This document shows, piece by piece, positions 1-4,723 of a stretch of 5,015 bases of DNA. Origin of the DNA: Methanobacteriota archaeon. GTDB taxonomy: Archaea; Halobacteriota; Halobacteria; Halobacteriales; Halalkalicoccaceae. The position numbers and the translations under genes are program-made. How positions within the stretch are numbered: the first letter of the stretch is position 1; each line of letters opens with the position of its first letter. The notes beneath the pieces are model-generated. The model did not search any database, was not told the DNA's origin, and saw only the letters and a program-made list of their open reading frames with translations. The DNA lies in contig JADFQH010000236.1 of NCBI GenBank assembly GCA_022561895.1, forward strand, positions 1 to 5,015, written 5' to 3'.

Positions 1-134
1 AGGCGGGGACGTGTGATCGGCTCTACTTGCTCGTCCATCCGGGGCGTTGGTCGCGCCATCCCGCAGAGCAGGTCCAGCGTGTCGCGTGGGATCTTGCCGC
101 CGAAGTCGGCAAGACGGCGGCAAAAACTGCCCAC
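1..134 (-). CDS. Unrecognised protein, N-terminal fragment (partial, runs off the left edge)
   Basis: A minus-strand reading frame is open from an in-frame TAA near 198-196 to the window edge. The only usable start before residue 24 is GTG at 134-132, which gives 44 residues beginning VGSFCRRLADFGGKIPRD and continuing through a TLDLLCGMARP stretch to an acidic DEQVEP segment. Third codon positions are mostly G or C and the composition is plausible for a haloarchaeal protein. The competing minus-strand frame (stop near 23) and the plus-strand frames here read as Trp/Cys-rich or Arg/Ser-rich shadow sequence. I do not recognise the family, and too little is visible to assign a function. The gene would be divergent from pantoate kinase, with about 90 bp between the starts. 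An alternative start is the ATG at residue 24, which would lengthen the leader. The reading frame is fairly likely; the exact start is uncertain. Confidence 0.5.
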   Translation of the reverse strand, partial: MGSFCRRLADFGGKIPRDTLDLLCGMARPTPRMDEQVEPITRPR

Positions 135-224
135 TCGATCGGGCGAACGTCGAGCGATCGAATCGTCCGCACGATGCGCGAAAGAGTATAACGCTTAACC
201 GCCGGGGTCTCGAACGCTTTCTGC
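135..224. promoter_or_regulatory. Divergent intergenic region with candidate TATA elements
   Basis: This gap separates the left-edge minus-strand gene from pantoate kinase. The A/T-rich patch at 185-200 (AGTATAACGCTTAACC) stands out from the GC-rich surroundings. The CTTAAC part, at about 194-199, lies about 28 bp before the ATG at 225, which is the spacing expected for a leaderless haloarchaeal transcript. Read on the minus strand, the same patch (GTTATACT) could serve the left-edge gene with a leader of roughly 25-30 nt. One patch may therefore serve both directions. The assignment is by eye only. Confidence 0.35.
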
Positions 225-1118
225 ATGGACGACGATGGGGTAACGGTGTTCGTTCCGGGACACATTACCGGGTTTTTTAGCACACATCCGGACGACGATC
301 CGACGAAGGCGGGCTCGCGGGGGGCGGGGCTGACGCTCACCGACGGCGTGACCGTCGATCTCACGCCCGCTGGAACGACTCGGACGACGCTCAACGGAGC
401 CGAAATAACTGTCGAACCTGTCGAGCGCGTCTGTGAGGCGCTTTCAGTGTCTGCCCGGATCGAGGCGACGACCGATCTCCCGTTGGGGGCGGGCTTCGGG
501 GTTTCGGGCGCGCTTTCACTCGGGAGTGCGCTCGCTGCGAACCACGCCTTCGATCGGCGGCTTTCGGAGAACGAACTCGTCACCATCGCTCACGTCGCGG
601 AAGTCCGGTCGGGAACCGGATTGGGCGATGTCGTCGCTCAAGCAAAGGGTGGCGTTCCGATTCGACTGGATCCGGGCGGGCCCGAACACAACCGCCTCGA
701 CGCCGTTCCCGCGAGCACTCGCGTCGAGTATCTCACGTTCGGCGATCTCTCGACGGCGTCGGTTCTCTCGGGCGATACGGATCGATTGACCGACGCGGGA
801 CTCCACTCACTCTCGGTCCTCATCGAGGAGCCGACGCTTTCGACTCTCGTATACGCCTCCCGGCGCTTCGCTCGCGAAGCCGGACTGCTCACCGACCGGG
901 TTCGCGACGTGATCGAGGACGTTTCGGCGCTGGGCGGAGAGGCTTCGATGGCGATGCTCGGCCAGACCGTTTTCGCACTCGACTCGGGGCTTTCGGAGGC
1001 GAGCTACGATCCCGCCGTCTGTCGAACTCACGCCGCGGGTGCGAGCATTCTCGACGAGCCGGTCGCGCCGACAGCGACCGCCCGCCCTTCGCGTGCGAGC
1101 AACGCGGGCGATCCGTAA
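225..1118 (+). CDS. Pantoate kinase (PoK, archaeal GHMP-family kinase)
   Basis: This cytoplasmic enzyme phosphorylates pantoate with ATP to 4-phosphopantoate, the first committed archaeal step from pantoate to coenzyme A; bacteria instead condense pantoate with beta-alanine first. The 297-residue length fits the family. The N-terminal strand carries the substrate-side motif FVPGHITGFF (residues 9-18). Residues 85-106 hold the glycine-rich GHMP ATP-binding loop (LPLGAGFGVSGALSLGS...), residues 123-143 hold the HVAEVRSGTGLGDVVAQAKGG block typical of archaeal PoK, and residues 238-251 (GEASMAMLGQTVFA) correspond to the C-terminal GHMP motif. The last 25 or so residues are Ala/Pro/Ser-rich and probably disordered. 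The ATG at 225 is chosen because it places the first conserved strand immediately after the start and has a TATA-like patch about 28 bp upstream. The next gene encodes the following pathway enzyme, which strengthens the call. Confidence 0.93.
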   Translation: MDDDGVTVFVPGHITGFFSTHPDDDPTKAGSRGAGLTLTDGVTVDLTPAGTTRTTLNGAEITVEPVERVCEALSVSARIEATTDLPLGAGFGVSGALSLGSALAANHAFDRRLSENELVTIAHVAEVRSGTGLGDVVAQAKGGVPIRLDPGGPEHNRLDAVPASTRVEYLTFGDLSTASVLSGDTDRLTDAGLHSLSVLIEEPTLSTLVYASRRFAREAGLLTDRVRDVIEDVSALGGEASMAMLGQTVFALDSGLSEASYDPAVCRTHAAGASILDEPVAPTATARPSRASNAGDP

Positions 1119-1224
1119 CCCGCCCGTCGGGGGAAACAGTCGTTCTCGGAGAGGTTTATCGACTTCTTGCTCACCGACTGACGCAACCGGAAGAATCTAT
1201 CCGGTTGGCTACGAGAACTCCTCT
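1119..1224 (+). promoter_or_regulatory. Intergenic region with candidate promoter(s) for the CoA ligase gene
   Basis: The 106-bp gap between two same-pathway genes is long for a simple operon and contains two TATA-like elements. TTTAT at 1155-1159 would give a leader of about 40 nt. TCTAT at 1196-1200 lies 25-29 bp before the ATG at 1225, which fits leaderless initiation. The second element is enclosed by a perfect inverted repeat (separate entry). The ligase may therefore be transcribed from its own promoter as well as by read-through from pantoate kinase. No clear T-rich terminator follows the kinase stop codon. Confidence 0.4.
1184..1207. repeat. Perfect 7-bp inverted repeat (CAACCGG-N10-CCGGTTG) around a TATA-like element
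   Basis: The arms CAACCGG (1184-1190) and CCGGTTG (1201-1207) are exact reverse complements separated by 10 bp. The A/T-rich spacer holds the candidate TATA element of the downstream ligase gene. The arm centres are 17 bp apart, less than two helical turns. The layout suits a transcription-factor operator that would block TBP binding, but a 7-bp dyad in GC-rich DNA can arise by chance. Confidence 0.4.
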
Positions 1225-1986
1225 ATGACCGAGGTTCCGGCGGATCACCCGCGACACGACTCGCTCGTGACCCGCCACAGGATCGAGGAGGGAGTGGACA
1301 GGGGAATCACGAGCAGACAGGGACTCATTGCCCAAGGGCGCGGGGAAGCCTTCGACTATCTCTTGGGCGAGCGCACCATCGAGAGCGCGGACGCGGCCGC
1401 ACGCGTCGCGGCCGCCCACCTGCTTTCGGCTCGCCATCCCGTTCTCTCAGTGAACGGCAACGTCGCCGCGCTCTGTTCCGCCGAGATGGTCGATCTCGCC
1501 GATGCAGTGGGCGCCGATCTCGAAGTCAACCTCTTCGGGCGGACTGACGAACGGGTGCGAGCGATCGCAGAACACCTGCGCGAGCACGGCGCACGCGAAG
1601 TCAAAGGGCTAGCTGGCGATGCCCGCATTCCAAACCTTTCACACGAACGCGCGAAGGTGGATTCGGATGGGATCTACGACGCGGATGTCGTGCTCGTCCC
1701 CTTGGAGGACGGCGACCGCGCGGAGGCGCTGGGGGAGATGAACAAGATCGAGATCGTGATCGACCTCAATCCCCTCTCTCGATCGGCACAGGTCGCAGCA
1801 GTCCCGATCATCGACAACATCATTCGTGCCGTCCCGACCATCGCGCGCCACGCCCGCGAGCTTCGGGATTCGGGGGCTGATCTCGACGCGCTGATCTCGG
1901 GGTTCGATCCGCATGCCGCGCGCTCGGCTGCCGAACGAGCGATCCGCGGTTCTACCGACGACGACTCTTCGCGATCGCCTTTTTGA
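1225..1986 (+). CDS. 4-phosphopantoate--beta-alanine ligase (phosphopantothenate synthetase)
   Basis: This cytoplasmic enzyme uses ATP to join 4-phosphopantoate and beta-alanine into 4'-phosphopantothenate, the step after pantoate kinase in archaeal CoA synthesis. The 253-residue length matches the archaeal family. Conserved blocks are seen in order: HPRHDSL (8-14), GLIAQGRGEAFDYLLGE (33-49), PVLSVNGNVAAL (72-83), DLEVNLFGRTDER (98-110), GIYDADVVLVPLEDGDRAEAL (149-169), the DLNPLSRSA segment (180-188), and IIDNIIRAVP (195-204). The frame stays open upstream to an ATG at 1039, but that start lies inside the kinase gene and the extra residues do not resemble the family, so the ATG at 1225 is used. 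It has a TATA-like element at leaderless spacing. The last 35 bp (residue 243 to the stop) overlap the end of the convergent flippase gene, so the acidic and serine-rich C-terminal tail is encoded in shared DNA. Confidence 0.93.
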   Translation: MTEVPADHPRHDSLVTRHRIEEGVDRGITSRQGLIAQGRGEAFDYLLGERTIESADAAARVAAAHLLSARHPVLSVNGNVAALCSAEMVDLADAVGADLEVNLFGRTDERVRAIAEHLREHGAREVKGLAGDARIPNLSHERAKVDSDGIYDADVVLVPLEDGDRAEALGEMNKIEIVIDLNPLSRSAQVAAVPIIDNIIRAVPTIARHARELRDSGADLDALISGFDPHAARSAAERAIRGSTDDDSSRSPF

Positions 1987-3466
1987 GCGCGGGACTGAGC
2001 TGGGCGGCGATCTCCGCGTCGTCTTCGGTAAACGCGTCCGTCAGGTGAAGCGTCCCGATATAGAGCGTAAAAACCACGATTGGCAGGGAGATGGCGACGA
2101 GAAGCGGGATATCGATCAGGAGCACGATTACTACTGCGCCGGCCGTCGCGGGGAGGGTGGCGAACAGAACTTTTCCGAGGTCCCGCGTAAACGGATGGAC
2201 ACCGTGGTAGCGGTGGGCCTCCCAGACGGCGAGGAGACCGTTTACCGTAAGCGCAGTTCCCGTGCCGATCGCCGCGCCGGTGATCCCGATCCGAGGCACG
2301 AGCAAAACGCTCACTCCGACGTTGATCACGAGCAAGATCGCGGTGTTGATGAAGACGAGCCGGGAGTAGCCAAGCCCCTGGAGCAGCGTACCGTCGGGTC
2401 CGCCACACGAGGCGCTGATCGTACAGCCGACCGCGAGGATCACGACCGCGGCAGTCGCAACCGTGTACTGAGGGGTAAAGACGACCGAGAGATACGCGCT
2501 CGCGCCGAAACCGACGACGAGCATCACAGGGAGGGTGAGTCCGGCGATCCACCGGGTCGCGGTTCGATACCGGGTTCGGACGGCTTCCTTGTCCGTTTTC
2601 GTCTCCGCAATGAGCGGTTTGAAGATCGGGCCGAGCGAACTCGAGAAGATCATCAAGTTAGCGGCGAGTGCGTATCCAACACGGTAGATCCCCACGTCCT
2701 CGGAGCTTTCGAAGTAGCCGATGACGAAGTAGTCGATCTGCCCCAGAAAGATGTAGATGATGCTCGCGAAGGCAAGCGGAACCGAGTACCAGAGCAGGGG
2801 ACGGGAGGCGACGCGCGTGGTCCGGGCTTCGACGATCCGGGGGGCGTTTTTCCGGAGGAAGTAGACGCCCGCGATGATCGAGACGAGCAGCCCAACGAGA
2901 TAGCCACCGACGACGCCGAGAAGGCCGTAGCCGACGAGCAGCAGTGCGGCGGTCGCAACCAATCGCACCGTCGGGCGGATGATGTCGCGCATGTAGACGC
3001 GGTATTTGAGTCGTTTGATCGCGCTGAAGCTCGCGAGCAGGGCGTTGTAGATCGCGAGAAATGGGACAGTAATGCTCAGGACGAGCAGCGCGACCCGAAG
3101 TGAGGGTTCGCCGAAGGCGTCCGCGAGGGTTTCGGCCGTGAGAACGATCACGACGGCGACGACACCCGAAGAGAGTAGCACGAGGGCGAAGACGACGACG
3201 ATCACTCCACGAGCCTTGTCGTGCTCGCCGTTGCTCAGATACTGTGGGACGAAGTAGTCGATCGCCTTGGGGAGTCCGAGGTTCGCAAAGGCCTGAACGA
3301 AGAGGATGATCGAGGTCGCGAGGATAAATAGTCCGTAGACCGAGGGACTGACCAGCCGGGTGATGATGGCGATGATCAGAAAGCCAAAGAGCTTCCCGAT
3401 GATGTTGCCGCCGAAGGTGATCGACCCCTCACGGGCCATCGTGGCGGTCGATTCATCGTCGTTCAT
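1952..3466 (-). CDS. Polysaccharide/oligosaccharide flippase-like membrane protein (Wzx, MOP/MATE superfamily)
   Basis: A 504-residue polytopic membrane protein with about 14 hydrophobic segments, roughly at 21-40, 44-64, 87-110, 124-146, 165-184, 186-204, 226-250, 260-285, 306-330, 335-355, 370-391, 395-416, 430-451 and 453-475. This count and the overall pattern fit the RfbX/Wzx lipid-linked oligosaccharide flippases. Family-like features include the N-terminal GGNIIGKLFGFLIIAIITR helix, RLVSPSVYGLF, and the LGLPKAIDYFVPQY segment. The likely role is to move a lipid-linked glycan across the cytoplasmic membrane, for example for S-layer N-glycosylation or an exopolysaccharide. The substrate cannot be read from sequence, and no glycosyltransferase is in view. 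The ATG at 3466-3464 overlaps the TGA of the upstream lipoprotein gene by one base (TGATG), which implies translational coupling; an alternative in-frame Met is residue 10. The C-terminus is basic (KSRRR), consistent with a cytoplasmic tail. Confidence 0.88.
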   Translation of the reverse strand: MNDDESTATMAREGSITFGGNIIGKLFGFLIIAIITRLVSPSVYGLFILATSIILFVQAFANLGLPKAIDYFVPQYLSNGEHDKARGVIVVVFALVLLSSGVVAVVIVLTAETLADAFGEPSLRVALLVLSITVPFLAIYNALLASFSAIKRLKYRVYMRDIIRPTVRLVATAALLLVGYGLLGVVGGYLVGLLVSIIAGVYFLRKNAPRIVEARTTRVASRPLLWYSVPLAFASIIYIFLGQIDYFVIGYFESSEDVGIYRVGYALAANLMIFSSSLGPIFKPLIAETKTDKEAVRTRYRTATRWIAGLTLPVMLVVGFGASAYLSVVFTPQYTVATAAVVILAVGCTISASCGGPDGTLLQGLGYSRLVFINTAILLVINVGVSVLLVPRIGITGAAIGTGTALTVNGLLAVWEAHRYHGVHPFTRDLGKVLFATLPATAGAVVIVLLIDIPLLVAISLPIVVFTLYIGTLHLTDAFTEDDAEIAAQLSPALKKAIAKSRRR

Positions 3467-3900
3467 CAGAGTTCCGTGCCCACTTCGAGCTCGTACTCGT
3501 CCACCTCGGCTGCCTGTTCCCCCATCTGTGGATACGTGACCTCGAACTCCCAGCGGTTCGTTTCCTCATCGATCTCGACCTGCTCGATCGTCGTATCGAG
3601 GAGCTCTCCCTCCATATCGTAGAAACTCGCGCGGATCTCGACGTAGCTTACCTCCACACCCTCGCGTGGGATCACGACCCCTCCGACCGCAACCGTCTCC
3701 TCGTCCGTGCCGACGTTCTCGCGGATCAGAACGCTCTCTACGATCTCGACGCGCTCGCCCTCCTCGGGTTCCTCCGGCTCCTCTGGCTCCTCCGAGTTGT
3801 CAGGCTCTCCCGGCTCTCCGGGGAGGGGTTCGTGATCCCCGATGCAGCCCGAAAGCGCACAGCCAGCGAGCATCGAGGCGAGCAGATCCCGGCGGCGCAT
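3466..3900 (-). CDS. Tat-exported lipoprotein with an FxLYD-like domain
   Basis: A 144-residue predicted lipoprotein. The N-terminus MRRRDLLASMLAGCALSGC combines a twin-arginine motif (RRDLL) with a lipobox. Cys19 (LSGC) is the probable lipid-modified residue, and a second overlapping lipobox, LAGC, ends at Cys14. Residues 24-49 form an acidic, proline-rich linker of PGE and EEP repeats. Residues 50-144 look like an FxLYD-type beta-sandwich domain, with VSYVEIRASFYDMEGELLDT as the signature region (84-103). Binding partner and function are unknown. The protein should be anchored outside the membrane. The frame is open further upstream to an ATG at 3933, but that start would put 11 residues before the Tat motif and would overlap the TATA-like element, so the ATG at 3900 is chosen. 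The gene is first in a probable two-gene unit with the flippase and overlaps its start by one base. Confidence 0.82.
   Translation of the reverse strand: MRRRDLLASMLAGCALSGCIGDHEPLPGEPGEPDNSEEPEEPEEPEEGERVEIVESVLIRENVGTDEETVAVGGVVIPREGVEVSYVEIRASFYDMEGELLDTTIEQVEIDEETNRWEFEVTYPQMGEQAAEVDEYELEVGTEL
3767..3820. repeat. Imperfect 9-bp tandem repeats encoding the lipoprotein linker
   Basis: Units GGTTCCTCC, GGCTCCTCT and GGCTCCTCC (3767-3793), then GGCTCTCCC and GGCTCTCCG (3803-3820), read on the minus strand as EEP and PGE repeats. The nine-base period keeps the frame, so unit gain or loss would change the linker length without disrupting the domain. The tract is short and its units have already diverged. 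Confidence 0.65.
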
Positions 3901-3980
3901 GGTGCGATGTAGATGGGCCGCCGTCATATACACACCGACCCGACCGCCTAATGTGGGCGTTCCCGTAGAGACGAGTATTC
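3901..3980. promoter_or_regulatory. Divergent promoter region between the lipoprotein gene and the gene at 3981
   Basis: On the minus strand, TATAT at 3930-3926 (within GTGTATATGACGG) is centred about 28 bp upstream of the ATG at 3900. This fits a leaderless transcript of the lipoprotein-flippase pair and is the stronger of the two promoters. On the plus strand, CCTAATG at about 3947-3953 lies about 30 bp before the ATG at 3981 and is a weaker TATA candidate. No Shine-Dalgarno sequence is evident before either start. Confidence 0.5.
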
Positions 3981-4559
3981 ATGGCAGACGATCCCTTCCC
4001 GACGATCGCCACCGAGCGGCTCGATACCGGCGGCTGGGTTCTCTCAGAGCGCACGAGCGAGCAGGTGTTCTCACTATCGACGATCCGCGTCGAGGGCCAC
4101 ACCCTGCTCTACGAGCAGCCCGCTCTCCGAGAGCGACTCCGCGAGACGATCGAAGAGGGGGATCTGCCGTGGCGGTTTTTCTTCGCCACTCGGCTCACGT
4201 TCGTTCCGTCCCTCGCCACCGGAATCGGGCCGATGAGCGTCTTTCCGATGGTTCTTGCGGAATCTCGCCGGGAGTTCGTCGCCGATCTCAAGGACAGAGG
4301 GTTCGAGGCGATCGATCGGGGGCGAACCCAGCGCATCCGAACTGATTCGGGAGGTCGCGTTCGACTCACGAAGTACACCGCCCGATTTCAAACCGCTGAT
4401 CTCGATACCGAAATCGAGGCCTGGTTCGGTGTCTGGATCGATAAGGGAGAGTTCCGGGTCGCGGGCGGAGCGTACCCGGTCACGGGAGTTCCGGACATCG
4501 ATCTCGCGCCGTCGAGCTACCGCGACGAACTGCTCTCGCTCCTTCGGAGCGTCGAGTAG
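3981..4559 (+). CDS. Conserved-looking haloarchaeal protein of unknown function
   Basis: A 192-residue soluble protein with no signal peptide and no membrane segment. I cannot name its function. Visible features include a strand-rich N-terminal part (TLLYEQPALRERLRETIEEG, 41-60), a striking aromatic and Gly/Pro block (PWRFFFATRLTF at 63-74, then VPSLATGIGPMSVFP at 75-89), and a helix with EFVADLKDRGFEAIDRG (98-114). A basic strand follows (RVRLTKYTARF, 126-136), and then IEAWFGVWIDKGEFRVAGGAYPV (145-167). The order strand, helix, strand with an RLTKY-type motif suggests a compact alpha/beta fold. It may belong to one of the DUF families restricted to haloarchaea, but I could not confirm which. 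It has its own weak promoter-like sequence and stands alone between two divergent or separately promoted neighbours. Codon use and amino-acid composition match the rest of the window. Confidence 0.8.
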   Translation: MADDPFPTIATERLDTGGWVLSERTSEQVFSLSTIRVEGHTLLYEQPALRERLRETIEEGDLPWRFFFATRLTFVPSLATGIGPMSVFPMVLAESRREFVADLKDRGFEAIDRGRTQRIRTDSGGRVRLTKYTARFQTADLDTEIEAWFGVWIDKGEFRVAGGAYPVTGVPDIDLAPSSYRDELLSLLRSVE

Positions 4560-4587
4560 CTCCCTGCTGTTCGCTCCATCATCGTTT

Positions 4588-4604
4588 CAGTCTCCGGAGA
4601 GCTG
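4588..4604. terminator. Palindrome TCTCCGGAGA with flanking CAG/CTG, possible 3'-end hairpin or operator
   Basis: TCTCCGGAGA at 4591-4600 is a perfect palindrome. With one bulged G (4601), the flanking CAG (4588-4590) and CTG (4602-4604) extend it into a hairpin. It lies about 30 bp after the stop codon of the gene at 3981-4559, so it could mark that transcript's 3' end, but no T-tract follows. It could equally be a protein-binding site. Confidence 0.25.
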
Positions 4605-4620
4605 TACGGTCGGCCGTAAC
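4604..4620. repeat. Upstream copy of a 17-bp repeat before thi4
   Basis: GTACGGTCGGCCGTAAC matches the copy at 4667-4683 at 14 of 17 positions in direct orientation. It also contains a local dyad TACGG-N4-CCGTA (4605-4618). Its 4609-4618 part is an exact 10-bp inverted match to 4668-4677. It ends about 29 bp upstream of the start of the TATA-like patch. Confidence 0.5.
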
Positions 4621-4648
4621 TGTGTAACGATTCCCGGAACGAGTAGGT

Positions 4649-4662
4649 GAAATAACTATTAT
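4649..4662 (+). promoter_or_regulatory. Candidate BRE/TATA promoter of thi4
   Basis: GAAATAACTATTAT is the most A/T-rich stretch of the intergenic region. The purine-rich GAAATAA part resembles a TFB-recognition element, and CTATTAT would be the TATA box. Initiation about 26 bp downstream would fall near 4685, giving a leader of about 40 nt before the ATG at 4724. Confidence 0.45.
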
Positions 4663-4666
4663 CGAC

Positions 4667-4683
4667 GTACGGCCGACAGTAAC
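4667..4683. repeat. Downstream copy of the 17-bp repeat, between the TATA-like patch and the predicted start site
   Basis: GTACGGCCGACAGTAAC begins exactly 63 bp after the upstream copy, close to six turns of B-form DNA. Its place just downstream of the TATA-like patch is where a repressor would block initiation. The paired same-face spacing would also allow looping or co-operative binding. Confidence 0.5.
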
Positions 4684-4723
4684 CACAACGCCTTTCAACG
4701 ACTCAGTGATATGACCTAGTGGT

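Larger units (their letters stand above)
4560..4723. other. Intergenic region rich in dyad symmetry upstream of thi4
   Basis: This 164-bp gap is A/T-richer than the flanking genes. It holds, in order, a perfect 10-bp palindrome (4591-4600), two copies of a 17-bp repeat (4604-4620 and 4667-4683), and between them an A/T-rich TATA-like patch. No riboswitch consensus was recognised, and no ORF worth calling is present. Confidence 0.7.

Noticed and set aside
23..586. 187-residue minus-strand ORF over the start of pantoate kinase
   Set aside because: Mostly antisense to the strongly supported kinase gene; Ser/Arg/Thr-rich, and its left part is less protein-like than the GTG-started frame in the same place.
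1039..1224. Upstream start at 1039 for the CoA ligase
   Set aside because: It would begin inside the kinase gene and add 62 residues unlike the family. The ATG at 1225 gives the usual family length and has promoter-like sequence at the right distance.
1674..2552. 292-residue minus-strand ORF spanning the ligase and flippase genes
   Set aside because: Runs across two well-supported genes in a different frame, with Arg/Cys-rich low-quality sequence and no domain pattern.
1913..3103. 396-residue plus-strand ORF opposite the flippase gene
   Set aside because: Extremely rich in Arg, Asp and Glu with no hydrophobic core, as expected for the antisense frame of a membrane-protein gene in GC-rich DNA. 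The minus-strand frame has clear transmembrane and family features.
3767..3820. CRISPR or mobile-element-related repeat
   Set aside because: The repeats are 9-bp, in frame, and simply encode the EEP/PGE linker; there are no spacers and no terminal inverted repeats.
3901..3933. Upstream start at 3933 for the lipoprotein
   Set aside because: It would place 11 residues before the twin-arginine motif and would put the start inside the TATA-like region. The ATG at 3900 puts the Tat motif at the very N-terminus as usual.
3981..4391. Several overlapping ORFs on both strands around the unknown gene
   Set aside because: They are Arg/Ser/Pro-rich shadows of the 192-residue frame, which alone has balanced composition and plausible secondary structure.
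4560..4723. TPP riboswitch upstream of thi4
   Set aside because: Thiamine genes often carry one, but I could not find the conserved CUGAGA and GAU-type core elements, and the predicted leader of about 40 nt is too short to hold the aptamer.
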